Below, in pieces: positions 26,718 through 35,437 of a stretch of DNA of 64,000 nucleotides. The translations under genes were made by a program, and so were the position numbers. The stretch spans positions 1-64,000 of the forward strand of contig PXRL01000028.1 in assembly GCA_003020965.1 (NCBI GenBank), written 5' to 3'. The notes beneath the pieces are model-generated. The model made no database searches and was not told the origin of the DNA. It was given only the letters and a program-made list of their open reading frames with translations. Positions within the stretch are counted from its first letter, which is position 1. The number at the start of each line of letters is the position of its first letter. This stretch comes from Halobacteriales archaeon QS_4_69_225. GTDB taxonomy: Archaea; Halobacteriota; Halobacteria; Halobacteriales; Haloarculaceae.

Positions 26718-27512
26718 ATGTACGCGTTCGCGGTGGTCGGTGCCGAGGCGGAGACGGGACTCCGGCGACTGCTCGGGACCCTCGACGGTCGCGTCGGCGT
26801 CGTCCGCGACGACGGGCGGCCGGCCCGCGACGGCGGTGCTGCCGTCGCCCGCGGCGACACCGAGTACGTCGTCGGCGAGGAGTGGCGCGCCGGCGGCGAC
26901 GGCCTCGGCGTCGAGGACGCCCTCGACAGGCTCGCGCCGGACCACGACTACGCGGCGGTCGTCGGCACGGCCGACCTCGACGTCCCGCTGATCGCCGTCG
27001 GCGACATCGAGGCCGAGGCCGAGGCCGACGCCGACGTCGAGGCGGCGACGGCGGCGGCCCTCGACGTCGAGGCGGCCGTCGAGGCGATCCACGACGCGGA
27101 ACCGTACGAGACGCTGGCGTCGCTCGTCGCCGCGGTCAAGCGCTCGGCCGACGCCGACCGCGCCGGCGCGATCGCGACGTTTACCGGGCGCGTCCGCGAG
27201 CGGGACGGCGAGGACGACGACGCCACGCGGTATCTCGAGTTCGAGAAGTACGACGGCGTCGCCGAGCGGACGATGCGGACGATCGAGTCGGAGCTGGAGG
27301 CCCGTAACGGCGTCCTCGACGTCCGACTCCACCACCGGACCGGCCGGGTCGAGGCCGGCGAGGACATCGTCTTCACCGTCGTCCTCGCCGGCCACCGCGA
27401 GGAGGCGTTCCGGGCCGTCGAGGACGGCATCGACCGGCTGAAAGACGAGGTACCGTTGTTCAAAAAGGAGGTCACGGAGTCCGAGACCTTCTGGGTCCAC
27501 CAGCGCGGGTGA
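26718..27512 (+). CDS. moaE: MoaE, molybdopterin synthase catalytic subunit, with degenerate MobB-like N-terminus
   Basis: A 264-residue protein whose C-terminal half (about 125-264) is MoaE: GAIATFTGRVRER, YLEFEKYDGVAERTM, RTGRVEAGEDIVFTVVLAG and DEVPLFKKEVTESETFWV, which carries the active-site lysines. MoaE transfers sulfur to precursor Z to make molybdopterin. In haloarchaeal relatives the first ~100 residues form a MobB-like P-loop domain; here the corresponding start is MYAFAVVGAEAETGLRRLLG, with no Gly-Lys-Thr/Ser, so nucleotide binding there is probably lost. ATG 26718 is the first sensible start. Confidence 0.88.
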   Translation: MYAFAVVGAEAETGLRRLLGTLDGRVGVVRDDGRPARDGGAAVARGDTEYVVGEEWRAGGDGLGVEDALDRLAPDHDYAAVVGTADLDVPLIAVGDIEAEAEADADVEAATAAALDVEAAVEAIHDAEPYETLASLVAAVKRSADADRAGAIATFTGRVRERDGEDDDATRYLEFEKYDGVAERTMRTIESELEARNGVLDVRLHHRTGRVEAGEDIVFTVVLAGHREEAFRAVEDGIDRLKDEVPLFKKEVTESETFWVHQRG

Positions 27513-27752
27513 GCGCCGCGAGGGGTCCAACTCCGGCCGGCGGGCCGGTACTCTCCTGTCGCCACGCGGAAAATTACTGCTGAGAATAAAACCGATGAGA
27601 CAGGCTGAGAAACCCCGATAAAACGTCTGAAAGCATCTGCGCGGTTCGTGAAACGTCCATTTTGCTTCCCTTCATGGCAAATTAGGCCGAAGCTACCCGA
27701 AGCTTCCGTTCTTTATATGCTGCCCGGAGCGCTACGGAAGAGCGAGGCAACC
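27513..27752. promoter_or_regulatory. Long upstream region of the DUF7123-like gene
   Basis: The 240-bp gap contains CTTTATATGC at 27711-27720, a strong TATA box 33-42 nt before the ATG at 27753. GATAAAACGTCTGAAAGCA at about 27617 and GTGAAACGTCC at about 27649 share the word AAACGTC, also found near 21977 and 22008 upstream of pitA (GATAAAACGTCTGG, TTAAACGTCG). The recurrence may be chance or a shared regulatory word. Confidence 0.5.
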
Positions 27753-27992
27753 ATGAGCGCAACCACGGATCCCTCCACGGAAAGCAAGGAAAGCCGGCTC
27801 CGGACGTACCTCCGCCAGCGGGCCGAGGACGGCGAAGTGTACATCAAGGGCAAGTTCATCGCCGACGACGTCGGGCTCTCCCCGAAGGAGATCGGCGCGC
27901 TGATGGTGAAGCTCCGGGATTCGGCCGGCGACCTCCAGGTCGAGAAGTGGTCGTACACGTCCGCGACGACCTGGCGAGTATCGCGGGCCTGA
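27753..27992 (+). CDS. DUF7123-like winged-helix protein
   Basis: A 79-residue haloarchaeal protein. After a short variable start come SRLRTYLRQRAEDGEVYIKG and KFIADDVGLSPKEIGALMVK, a compact helix-turn-helix in which VGLSPKEIGALM is the likely recognition unit, ending EKWSYTSATTWRVSRA. It is probably a small DNA-binding regulator. A TATA box at 27711-27720 fits the ATG at 27753; the longer open frame upstream is not coding. Confidence 0.8.
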   Translation: MSATTDPSTESKESRLRTYLRQRAEDGEVYIKGKFIADDVGLSPKEIGALMVKLRDSAGDLQVEKWSYTSATTWRVSRA

Positions 27993-28053
27993 CGGCCGGG
28001 GGCGCCTGCCCCTGCCACGGGATTTATCCCCGCCACCCTCCTTCCTGTCGGTG

Positions 28054-29229
28054 ATGAGCACCGTCGAGCCGGGGCCAGGGGCGGGCCACGACGGGCCGCC
28101 GCCGGAGGAGCTGCTGCCGGCCTTCCGCGTCACCGACGTCGAGGAAACCGGCGACGGCGAACTCCGCTACTACGGGCAGCCACAGACCGAGTACCGCCGG
28201 CTCGAACAGCAGCTGTGGCCGCTGTTCCGCGAGCACGGCTACGAGGTGCGGCTCGACGTCGTCGAGGACGGCGACGCCGACCCGATAACGGGTGTCCCGG
28301 TCACCCGGACGCGGCAGGCGCTGGTCGCCGAACCGCGCAGCGTCGGCGTCGACGGGGTGCCGTGGACCAACATCGGGATGTTCGTCGCGACGCTGCTGAC
28401 GACGCTGTACGCCGGGTCCATCTGGTACTACCAGCCGGTCGAGGGGCCGCTGGACCTGCTGGCCGGCTGGCCGTTCGCCCTCGCCGTTCTCGGCGTCCTC
28501 GGCGTCCACGAGCTCGGTCACTACGTGATGTCCCGGTACCACGACGTCGAGGCCAGCCTCCCGTACTTCATCCCCGTGCCGACGTACATCGGCACGTTCG
28601 GCGCCGTCATCAAGATGCGCGGCCGCATCCCCGACCGGAAGGCGCTGTTCGACATCGGGGTCGCGGGGCCGCTGGCGGGGCTGGTCGCGGCGGTCGTCGT
28701 CGCCGTCGTCGGGCTCTCCCTCGAGCCGATCGCCGTCGGCGAGAGCGTGCTGAACAGCGACGACGCCGTCCGGATACAGTTCGGCTACCCGCCGCTGTTG
28801 CAGCTGCTGGCGTGGGCCACCGGCGAGCAGCTCACCTACGCCGACCCCAGGCTGTCGGCCAGCCCGGTCATCTTCGGCGCCTGGGTCGGGCTGTTCGTCA
28901 CGTTCCTCAACCTGATTCCCGTCGGCCAGCTCGACGGCGGCCACATCGTCCGGGCGATGTTCGGCGAGCGCGCCCGGACCATCGCGGCGCTCGTCCCCGC
29001 GGCGCTGCTGTCGCTGGCCGGCTACCTCTATCTGTTCACCGACGTCAGCGCCAACGCACCGTTCCTCTGGACGTTCTGGGGCGTCGTCGCCCTCGGGCTG
29101 GCGTACGTCGGCCCGACGACGCCCGTCTTCGACGACCCGCTGGACCCCAAGCGGAAGGCCCTCGGGGCGCTGACCTTCCTCCTCGGGCTGCTCTGTTTCA
29201 CGCCGGTGCCGATCGAGATCATCACCTAG
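28054..29229 (+). CDS. M50 family site-2 protease
   Basis: A 391-residue polytopic metalloprotease without PDZ domain. Zinc motif HELGH at residues 152-156, followed by the conserved YFIPVPTYIGTFGAVIKMRG loop, and LIPVGQLDGGHIVRAMFG near residue 290. The N-terminal about 100 residues form a soluble cytoplasmic domain (FRVTDVEETGDGELRYYG). ATG 28054 is used; a GTG lies 3 nt upstream. The gene overlaps the convergent thiL stop by 4 bp. Substrate unknown. Confidence 0.92.
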   Translation: MSTVEPGPGAGHDGPPPEELLPAFRVTDVEETGDGELRYYGQPQTEYRRLEQQLWPLFREHGYEVRLDVVEDGDADPITGVPVTRTRQALVAEPRSVGVDGVPWTNIGMFVATLLTTLYAGSIWYYQPVEGPLDLLAGWPFALAVLGVLGVHELGHYVMSRYHDVEASLPYFIPVPTYIGTFGAVIKMRGRIPDRKALFDIGVAGPLAGLVAAVVVAVVGLSLEPIAVGESVLNSDDAVRIQFGYPPLLQLLAWATGEQLTYADPRLSASPVIFGAWVGLFVTFLNLIPVGQLDGGHIVRAMFGERARTIAALVPAALLSLAGYLYLFTDVSANAPFLWTFWGVVALGLAYVGPTTPVFDDPLDPKRKALGALTFLLGLLCFTPVPIEIIT

Positions 29230-30095
29230 TGCGTGAACCCGCGGTCGGCCAGCGGCTCGCCGTCCATCCGGACGCCGCCGGCCGTCACCTCGCCGACCCG
29301 CGAGACGGCGACCGGCGCCGCCGCCCGAACGGCCGACAGCTCCGCCTCCGGGACGGTGAAGACGAGTTCGAAGTCCTCCCCGAGGTGGACGGCCAGCTCC
29401 CGGCGGTCGGCCGGCCCGTCGGCGACGGCCTCGACGGCGGCGTCGACCGGCAGGGCGTCACTCTCGACGGCAACCCCGCAGCTGCCGGCCTCGGCGAGCC
29501 GGTGGAGCGACCGCGCCAGCCCGTCGCTGACGTCCATCATCGCGGTCGCCTGCGGCGCGACGGCCCGCCCGGCGGCGACCCGCGGCTCGAACCGGAACAG
29601 CTCGTTCGCCCGCTCGTCGTCGCCGGCCTCGAACAGCCGGAGGGCGGCCCCGGTCCGGCCGAGCGTCCCGGTGACGCAGACCGCCTCGCCGGGGGCGGCG
29701 CCGGCCCGCCGGACGGGGTCGTCCGCGCGGCCGACCGCCGTCGTCGCGACGGTGAACTCGTCGTGACCGTCGAGGTCGCCGCCGACGTACTCCGCGTCGA
29801 CGGTCGCACAGACGTCCCGACAGCCCTCCAGGAACGCCGACAGCTCCGCCTCGCGGAACTCGGGGGCGGCGTAGACGGCCACCGCCGCCGTCGCCTCGGC
29901 GCCCATCGCCGCGACGTCCGACAGCGACGCGCCGACCGCCCGCCAGCCGGCCGTGTAGCGGGTCGTCCCCTCCGGGAAGTCCGTCGTCTCGTGGAGCATG
30001 TCGGTCGTCACGACGAGGTCGTCGACGACCGCACAGTCGTCGCCCGCCGCCGGGACCCGGTCGCCGACCAGCGCCAGCGCCGTCCGTTCGTCCAT
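29226..30095 (-). CDS. thiL: Thiamine-monophosphate kinase
   Basis: A 289-residue ThiL, making thiamine diphosphate from thiamine monophosphate. Blocks: GDDCAVVDDLVVTTDMLHETTDF (Mg/substrate site), WRAVGASLSDVAAMGA, VTGTLGRTGAAL, MMDVSDGLARSLHRLA and GEDFELVFTVPE near residue 235. The N-terminus is as short as in other haloarchaeal ThiL. Convergent with the M50 gene. Confidence 0.94.
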   Translation of the reverse strand: MDERTALALVGDRVPAAGDDCAVVDDLVVTTDMLHETTDFPEGTTRYTAGWRAVGASLSDVAAMGAEATAAVAVYAAPEFREAELSAFLEGCRDVCATVDAEYVGGDLDGHDEFTVATTAVGRADDPVRRAGAAPGEAVCVTGTLGRTGAALRLFEAGDDERANELFRFEPRVAAGRAVAPQATAMMDVSDGLARSLHRLAEAGSCGVAVESDALPVDAAVEAVADGPADRRELAVHLGEDFELVFTVPEAELSAVRAAAPVAVSRVGEVTAGGVRMDGEPLADRGFTH

Positions 30096-30119
30096 GCCGG
30101 CCGGTGGCCCGCCGCGGGC

Positions 30120-30312
30120 AAGTGCGCATCGGTGCGGTCAACTACCCCGTCGTGCTCGCGCTGACGCGTTCGCTGAGGACGGGCTCGCGCGCCGGCTCGT
30201 CGGGTGGGGCTCGCCCGTTCGGACGACCAGAGGGGCCCTCGGCCCCTCTCGACTCGAGGAAGGGGGCTCCGCGCTACCGCACGATTGAAACCCGCGTCGG
30301 CCGACCCGCCGA
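30120..30312. repeat. Worn IS200/IS605-like 3' end between thiL and UPF0104 gene
   Basis: AACTACCCCGTCGTGCTCGC followed by CTGAGGACGGG (30139-30190) repeats the signature at 13620, preceded in both cases by a gene end or promoter. Then come GAGGGGCCCTCGGCCCCTC (about 30232-30250), a strong hairpin, and GGGGGCTCCGCGCTACCGCAC. No gene is supported. Confidence 0.5.
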
Positions 30313-30313
30313 C

Positions 30314-31330
30314 ATGGCTCTCGACCGCCGGGCCAGCGCCGCGGGCTTTCTCGGGGCGGCCGTCGTCCTCGGGGTCCTGGCGACGGTCGTCGGCGTCGGC
30401 GATCTCCTCGGCGCGCTCGCCCGGGCCCGGTCGGGTGCCGTCGTCGCCGTCTTCGGCGCCGCCGGGGTGTGGCTCCTGGCGTGGGCGCTGGCGCTGCGGA
30501 CCGTCCTCGGGGCGCTCGGCGCGGCCGTCTCGCCGCTCCGGGCGGCCGCCGTCTACGCGGGCGTGCTGTTCGCCAACAACGTCACCCCATTCGGGCAGGC
30601 CGGCGGCGAGCCGGTCAGCGCGCTGCTGATCGCCGACGTCGCCGGCACCGACTACGAGACCGCGCTGGCGGCCGTCGCCAGTGCCGACTCGCTGAACCTC
30701 GTCCCCTCGACGGCGCTGGGGCTGGTCGGCGTGACCTACCTCTCGGTGACCGTCGCCGTCGGCGACCGGCTCCGGCTGGCGACGGCCGCCGTCGTCGGGC
30801 TGGCGGTCGCGCTGCCGGCCGGCGGCTACCTCGGCTGGCGCTACCGCGAGCGGGTCGAGGCGGGCGCGGTCGGCGCCCTCGCGGCGGCCGCCGGCGCCGT
30901 CGGCCGGCTGCTGCCGCGGATCGAGCCGCCGTCCCGGGCGGCCGTCGCGGGCCGCGTCGGCGGCTTCTTCGAGGCCGTCGGGGTCGTCGGGACCGACCGC
31001 CGGCGACTGCTCGTCGCGGTCGGCCTCTCGGCGACCGGCTGGCTGGCGCAGGCGACGGCGCTGTGGCTCGCGCTGTACGCCGTCGGCGCGGCCGTGCCGC
31101 CGGCGGCCGTCCTCGTCGCCGTCCCCGTCGGCGCCATCGCGGGCGTGACACCGTTGCCCGGCGGGCTCGGCGGGATCGAGGCGGCGCTGGTCGCGCTGCT
31201 CGTCCCGCTGGCCGGCGTCGACGCCGCCACCGCCGCCGCGGCCGTCGTCATCCACCGCGGCGGCATCTACTGGCTGCCGACGCTCCTCGGCGGCGGCGTC
31301 GTCGCCGCCGTCGGCGCCGATCGCGTCTGA
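30314..31330 (+). CDS. UPF0104 / lysylphosphatidylglycerol-synthase-type membrane protein
   Basis: A 338-residue integral membrane protein with about eight helices, from MALDRRASAAGFLGAAVVLG onward. The family blocks FANNVTPFGQAGGEPVSALL (residues about 90-108) and VTPLPGGLGGIEAALVALL (about 280-298) are present. Members are flippase-like; bacterial relatives handle lipids, archaeal function is not established. ATG 30314 sits right after a 200-bp repeat region. It is followed 54 bp later by rps19e. Confidence 0.85.
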   Translation: MALDRRASAAGFLGAAVVLGVLATVVGVGDLLGALARARSGAVVAVFGAAGVWLLAWALALRTVLGALGAAVSPLRAAAVYAGVLFANNVTPFGQAGGEPVSALLIADVAGTDYETALAAVASADSLNLVPSTALGLVGVTYLSVTVAVGDRLRLATAAVVGLAVALPAGGYLGWRYRERVEAGAVGALAAAAGAVGRLLPRIEPPSRAAVAGRVGGFFEAVGVVGTDRRRLLVAVGLSATGWLAQATALWLALYAVGAAVPPAAVLVAVPVGAIAGVTPLPGGLGGIEAALVALLVPLAGVDAATAAAAVVIHRGGIYWLPTLLGGGVVAAVGADRV

Positions 31331-31384
31331 ACCGTCCGTCGCGGACCAACAGCATTAAGCGCGGCCACCGGAAATCGAGACGTA

Positions 31385-31840
31385 ATGACGACGTTCTACG
31401 ACGTCCCCGCCGAGGACCTCATCGAGGCGGTCGCCGAGGAGATCGCCGACGAACTGGACCAGCCCGACTGGGTCGACTTCGCGAAGACCGGCACCGGCCG
31501 CGAACTGCCGCCGGAGCAGGACGACTTCTGGGCCCGCCGGGCCGCCAGTCTCCTCCGGAAGGTCGCCGACAACGGCCCCATCGGCGTCGAGCGGCTGCGG
31601 AGGGCCTACGGCGACTCGACGAGCGGCTCGACCCGCTACCGGGTCCGACCGAAGAACAAGACCGACGGCTCCGGCAACATCGTCCGGACCGCCCTCCAGC
31701 AGCTCGAGGAGGCTGGCTACGTCGAGACGAACGAGGGCCGCGGCCGCACCGTCACCGGCGAGGGCCGCACCCTACTGGACGACACCGCCGAGGAACTCAT
31801 CGAAAAACTCGACCGCCCCGAACTCGAGCGCTACGCATAG
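31385..31840 (+). CDS. rps19e: 30S ribosomal protein S19e
   Basis: A 151-residue small-subunit protein: MTTFYDVPAEDLIEAVAEE, then WVDFAKTGTGRELPPEQDDFWARR, the RAASLLRKVADNGPIGVERLR helix and GSGNIVRTALQQLEEAGYVE, ending with GRTLLDDTAEELI. All are family-typical winged-helix elements. A TATA-like GCATTAAGCG at about 31352 precedes it by about 30 nt. Its stop is followed at once by a hairpin-rich repeat that may end transcription. Confidence 0.95.
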   Translation: MTTFYDVPAEDLIEAVAEEIADELDQPDWVDFAKTGTGRELPPEQDDFWARRAASLLRKVADNGPIGVERLRRAYGDSTSGSTRYRVRPKNKTDGSGNIVRTALQQLEEAGYVETNEGRGRTVTGEGRTLLDDTAEELIEKLDRPELERYA

Positions 31841-32316
31841 CCACTTTTTACACGGGGCGCCTGCGGCGCCCCGGCAAAAACGTGGGGAAAATATGCGCGA
31901 GAGTCTCCAGCCGCGCCCTTCGGGCGCGTTATCTGCAAACGGGCGGCGGGGCCGCCCGTTTGCACGGCTCGAGGGACCGGAGGTCCCTCGGCGGTCGACT
32001 CTCGCTACCGGACGTCGGGCGCCTCCGGCGCCCTCGTCCGGCGAACCGCGCCTCGCTCCGCTCGGCGCGGACGTTTCATCCATGTGTGCCGGACTCTGCG
32101 CTTCGGTCCCTGGCGGGACGTGGATGTGCGTCGTGTCCGTACCGCCGTCTTCGAAGATACCGACCCGGACCTCGGCGGATGCCTGCGACGCGCCGGCCGA
32201 CGACGGCGTCCGGGACGGCGTTACGCGCCCGGGACGGTGCGATGGAGGAATGCAGGCAGTCGGACGGGCCGGCGACGGTCGAAACGGTTTTTCAGGTCCG
32301 TCGGTAACAGGTGCAC
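31841..32316. repeat. Half copy of the palindromic CCACTTTTTACACGG element plus hairpins
   Basis: CCACTTTTTACACGG, a GGGCGCCTGCGGCGCCC hairpin, GGCAAAAACGTGGGG and AAAATATGCGCG lie at 31841-31897, matching in order the left arm of the large palindrome at 38026-38437. Beyond it are hairpins (GCGCCCTTCGGGCGC, GGGCGGCGGGGCCGCCC, GGGACCGGAGGTCCC, GGGCGCCTCCGGCGCCC). From about 32090 to 32316 there is no supported gene, though the minus strand has a short peptide reading VRVGIFEDGGTDTTHIHV without a start. GGTTTTTCAGG at about 32287 may be the promoter of the next gene. Confidence 0.65.
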
Positions 32317-32664
32317 ATGAGCGGCAACCCGGACGAGGAGGAACTGGAGGAGCTCCGACAGCGGAAGATGGAACAGCTCAAGGACCGCCAGGGCGGCGAG
32401 GGCGAGGAAGCAAGGGAGGCCCAGCGGCAGCAGGCCGAGGCCCAGAAGGAGGCGATGTTGAAGCAGGCGCTGACCGACGGCGCCCGCAAGCGGCTCAACA
32501 CGGTGAAGATGTCGAAGCCGGAGTTCGGCGAGAAGGTCGAACAGCAGGTCGTCGCCCTGGCCCGGAGCGGCCGGCTCCAGGGCCGCATCGACGAGGAGAA
32601 GATGAAAGAGATTCTCGAGGAGATGAAACCCGACTCGAAGAGCTTCGACATCCGTCGCCGGTAG
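32317..32664 (+). CDS. PDCD5-family DNA-binding protein
   Basis: A 115-residue, highly charged, mostly helical protein. The N-terminal coiled helix ([20 protein letters not shown]) and the core [20 protein letters not shown] followed by [15 protein letters not shown] are typical of archaeal PDCD5/TFAR19. It commonly sits next to rps19e, as here, and is thought to bind nucleic acid; its role in translation or nucleoid biology is not settled. ATG 32317 rather than GTG 32311. It abuts the PP-loop gene. Confidence 0.92.
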   Translation: MSGNPDEEELEELRQRKMEQLKDRQGGEGEEAREAQRQQAEAQKEAMLKQALTDGARKRLNTVKMSKPEFGEKVEQQVVALARSGRLQGRIDEEKMKEILEEMKPDSKSFDIRRR

Positions 32665-33258
32665 ATGGAGTGTGGACTGCTGTTCAGCGGCGGGAAGGAC
32701 TCGGGGCTGGCGGCCCTGCTGCTCGACGATTTCTACGACGTGACGCTGGTGACGGCGCACTTCGGGCTGACCGACGATTGGCAGCACGCCGCCGAGGCCG
32801 CCGGGGCGCTCGGCTTCCGGTTCGAGGCCGTCGAGCTCGCCGAGGACGCCGCCGATTCGGCCGCCGAGCGGATGCACGAGGACGGCTACCCGCGGCGGGG
32901 CATCCAGGCGGTCCACGAGGCGGCGCTGGAGGCCGTCGCCGCCGACTACGACGTCGTCGCCGACGGGACGCGCCGGGACGACCGGGTGCCGACCGTCTCC
33001 CGGGCCGTCGCCCAGAGCCTCGAGGACCGCCACGACGTCGACTACGTCGCGCCGCTGTCGGGGTTCGGGCGCAACGCCGTCGACCGGCTCGTCGAGCGGC
33101 ACCTCGACGTCGAGTCCGGCCCCAGCGAGGACCTCCCCAAGGGTGACTACGAGGCGGAACTGCGGACCCTGCTCCGCCGGCGGTGGGGACCCGACGCCGT
33201 CGGGGAGGTGTTCCCCGACCACGAGCAGACCCGCGTCGTCGGCCGCGGCTCCGGGTAG
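32665..33258 (+). CDS. PP-loop ATPase-like protein (DUF7411-type)
   Basis: A 197-residue protein with the PP-loop SGGKDS at residues 8-13, the mark of ATP-pyrophosphatases that adenylate their substrates. Later conserved stretches: VTLVTAHFGLTDDWQHA and VVADGTRRDDRVPTVSRAVA. It belongs to the DUF71-related group near diphthine-ammonia ligases and tRNA-modifying enzymes, but a substrate cannot be assigned. It begins directly after the PDCD5 stop, so S19e, PDCD5 and this protein may act in translation together. Confidence 0.82.
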   Translation: MECGLLFSGGKDSGLAALLLDDFYDVTLVTAHFGLTDDWQHAAEAAGALGFRFEAVELAEDAADSAAERMHEDGYPRRGIQAVHEAALEAVAADYDVVADGTRRDDRVPTVSRAVAQSLEDRHDVDYVAPLSGFGRNAVDRLVERHLDVESGPSEDLPKGDYEAELRTLLRRRWGPDAVGEVFPDHEQTRVVGRGSG

Positions 33259-33300
33259 CCTGCAGGTATCTTTTTGCCCTGGGGTGTCGTAGCACGGGAT

Positions 33301-33954
33301 ATGAGGTTCATCATCGTCGGCTACGGCCGCGTCGGCGCCCGCACCACCGACATCCTCGCCAGCGAGGGCAACGAGGTGGTCGTCGTCGAGCGGGACGGCG
33401 AGACGGTCCGGCGCGCCCGCGACGCCGGGGTCGAGGCCATCGAGGGCGACGGCGCCGACGAGCGCGTCCTCGAGCGTGCCGGGCTGGCGGACGCCGACGC
33501 GCTCGCGGCGCTGACGGGCGACCTGAACGTCAACTTCACCGCCTGTACCGTCGCCAACAACGACGGCTGCCGGACGGTACTCCGCATCGACGAGGACTAC
33601 CGCCAGGAGATCTACGAGACCTACGCCGGCGACGTCGACGAGGTCATCTACCCCGAACGGCTCGGAGCGGCTGGCGCGAAGACGGCGCTGCTCGGCGGCG
33701 ACCTGAACGTCCTCGGGGACCTGACCGAGCAGTTGACCGCGACGACCCTCGAGGTCCCGGCGGAATCGCCCGTCGTCGGCACCCGCGTCGTGAAGCTCGA
33801 CCTCCCGGAGGGCGCCCGACTGTACGCCCACGGGCGCCGCGGCGAGCCGATGACCGTGCCGCTGCCGCGAACGACGATCGAGCCCGGCGATCAGGTGGCG
33901 CTCATGGCCGAGCAGTCCGCCATCGACGCCGTTCGCGACCGACTGCACGGCTGA
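33301..33954 (+). CDS. trkA: TrkA-type potassium uptake/channel regulatory protein
   Basis: A 217-residue protein: an N-terminal RCK Rossmann domain (MRFIIVGYGRVGARTTDIL, then VVVVERDGE and DGADERVLERAG) and a C-terminal TrkA-C domain (VVGTRVVKLDLPEGARLYAH...GDQVALMAEQ). RCK proteins bind NAD(H) or nucleotides and gate K+ transporters, central to a salt-in osmotic strategy. No transporter gene lies beside it. ATG 33301 begins the first strand. Confidence 0.9.
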   Translation: MRFIIVGYGRVGARTTDILASEGNEVVVVERDGETVRRARDAGVEAIEGDGADERVLERAGLADADALAALTGDLNVNFTACTVANNDGCRTVLRIDEDYRQEIYETYAGDVDEVIYPERLGAAGAKTALLGGDLNVLGDLTEQLTATTLEVPAESPVVGTRVVKLDLPEGARLYAHGRRGEPMTVPLPRTTIEPGDQVALMAEQSAIDAVRDRLHG

Positions 33955-34241
33955 CGACCGCCGGCCGTCGAACGGGTCGGGCGCGCCGGGGAGGATGGGA
34001 GAGTTCGAGGTCGTCGGTGCGCGCCCACGCACTCGCACGCCTGGCGCCGACATAAATCCGCGTCAGACGGGCGTGTGACCGCCGGCCGGCCCGGCCGGCG
34101 CCGGCGACGGTCCCGCCCCGGCTCTCGGGGATGCCGCGGCACCCCACCCCGACACGAAACCGGAGTCGGTTTCGTGGCGGCACGCCGAAACCCCGACCGG
34201 TTACCGGAAAATCACATACGTATCCGGCCGAACGACCGGCC
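33955..34241. other. Gene-free gap before the MOT1-like transporter
   Basis: No coding sequence or RNA recognised. Two hairpins are visible: GCCGGCCGGCCCGGCCGGC (about 34081-34099) and CGAAACCGGAGTCGGTTTCG (about 34156-34175). CACATACGTATCC at about 34213-34225 may be the promoter of the transporter gene. Confidence 0.4.
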
Positions 34242-35321
34242 ATGGCGACGGTCCTGCCGGAGCGACGCCGGTACGATGTGGCCCCGGGGGAGTTCACCGG
34301 CGCGATAGGGGATTCGATTACGGTCCTCCCGCTGGTCGCCGCCGTCGGGGCGCTGACCCCGGCGTCGCTGCCGCACGTCCTCGCCGGCTTCGCGGTCTTC
34401 CAGGTCGTCTGGGGCGCCGTCTACGGGGTGCCGCTGTCGGTCGAGCCGATGAAGGCGCTGGCGGGGCTGGCCGTCGCCGGCGCGGTCGGCTACGGCGGCG
34501 TCGTCGCGGCGGGGCTCGCCGCCGGCGTCGTCCTCCTGGCGGCGGGACGGCTCGGCCTGCTGTCGCGGCTGGCGGCGGCCGTCGGCGAGCCGGTCGTCCG
34601 CGGGGTCCAGTTCGCCGTCGCCTGCCTGCTCGTCGTCGCCGCGGCCGACCTCGCGACGGCAGCGCCGGTCGTCGCGGTCGCCGGCCTCGCCCTCGCCGCC
34701 GTCGTGGCCGCCGTCTCGCCGCGGGCCGTCGGGTTGGTCGTCCTCGCGGCCGGCCTCCTGTGGGGGCTGTGGGCCGCGGGCCTACCGGCGGCATCGGTCC
34801 CGGCGGCGACGCCGTTTCCGTCCGGCGGGCCGACGCTCTCCCGGGCGGCCCTCGAGGGAACCGTCGCCCAGCTGGCGATGACCGTCGGCAACGCCGCCGT
34901 CGCCACGTCGTTGCTGCTGTCGGACCGCTACGGGGCCGACGTCTCGCCGGATCGTCTCGCCGAGAGCATGGGTGCGATGAACCTGCTGGCGGTGCCGCTG
35001 GGGGCGCTTCCGATGTGTCACGGCTCCGGTGGCCTGGCCGGCAAACACGCCTTCGGCGCCCGGACGGCGACCGCGAACCTCGTCGCCGGCTGTCTGTACG
35101 GCGGGCTCGCGGTCGTCTCCGGGCTGTTCGAGGCGGTCCCGATGGCGCTTTTGGGCGTCCTCCTCGTGGCGGTGGCGGCGTCGCTGGCCCGGACCGCCCT
35201 CGCGGCGACCGACCGGCCCGTCTTCGTCGTCGCCGTCGGCGCCCTCGCGGTTCTCACGAACGTCGGCGTCGCCTTCGTCGCCGGCGCCGCCTGGTGGCTC
35301 CGCCCCCGAGCGTTTAGATGA
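34242..35321 (+). CDS. MOT1-family molybdate/sulfate transporter
   Basis: A 359-residue membrane protein with about ten helices. Family blocks GDSITVLPLVAAVGAL, near residue 23, and LPMCHGSGGLAGKHAFGART, near residue 265, match the MFS_MOT1/SulP-related transporters that import molybdate or sulfate. Molybdate uptake would fit the MoaE gene elsewhere in the window. ATG 34242 is the first start after a GC-poor patch. Confidence 0.85.
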   Translation: MATVLPERRRYDVAPGEFTGAIGDSITVLPLVAAVGALTPASLPHVLAGFAVFQVVWGAVYGVPLSVEPMKALAGLAVAGAVGYGGVVAAGLAAGVVLLAAGRLGLLSRLAAAVGEPVVRGVQFAVACLLVVAAADLATAAPVVAVAGLALAAVVAAVSPRAVGLVVLAAGLLWGLWAAGLPAASVPAATPFPSGGPTLSRAALEGTVAQLAMTVGNAAVATSLLLSDRYGADVSPDRLAESMGAMNLLAVPLGALPMCHGSGGLAGKHAFGARTATANLVAGCLYGGLAVVSGLFEAVPMALLGVLLVAVAASLARTALAATDRPVFVVAVGALAVLTNVGVAFVAGAAWWLRPRAFR

Positions 35322-35341
35322 CTCAGCTCTGAAGGGCGGGT

Positions 35342-35437
35342 ATGTCGTGGTCCGAGCTGTTCGAGCGGGGCGAAGCCTACGAGACATCGGTCGAGGCCGT
35401 CGTCGCGGCCCTCGAGGAGCGCCGCGATGACGGGTGA
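35342..35437 (+). CDS. 31-residue ORF overlapping a PIN-like gene, possible antitoxin
   Basis: ATG TCG TGG onward encodes MSWSELFERGEAYETSVEAV followed by VAALEERRDDG. It is amphipathic and helical, and its stop lies 11 nt inside the next gene (ATG 35427). The tight overlap and size suggest translational coupling and possibly an antitoxin-like partner for the PIN-like protein. I recall similar short ORFs before this family in haloarchaea but cannot confirm it. Confidence 0.6.
   Translation: MSWSELFERGEAYETSVEAVVAALEERRDDG

Noticed and set aside
32090-32316. Minus-strand peptide with VRVGIFEDGGTDTTHIHV upstream of the PDCD5 gene
   Set aside because: Protein-like wording but no start codon, no promoter and only about 45 meaningful residues. 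Too weak to call a gene or a pseudogene.
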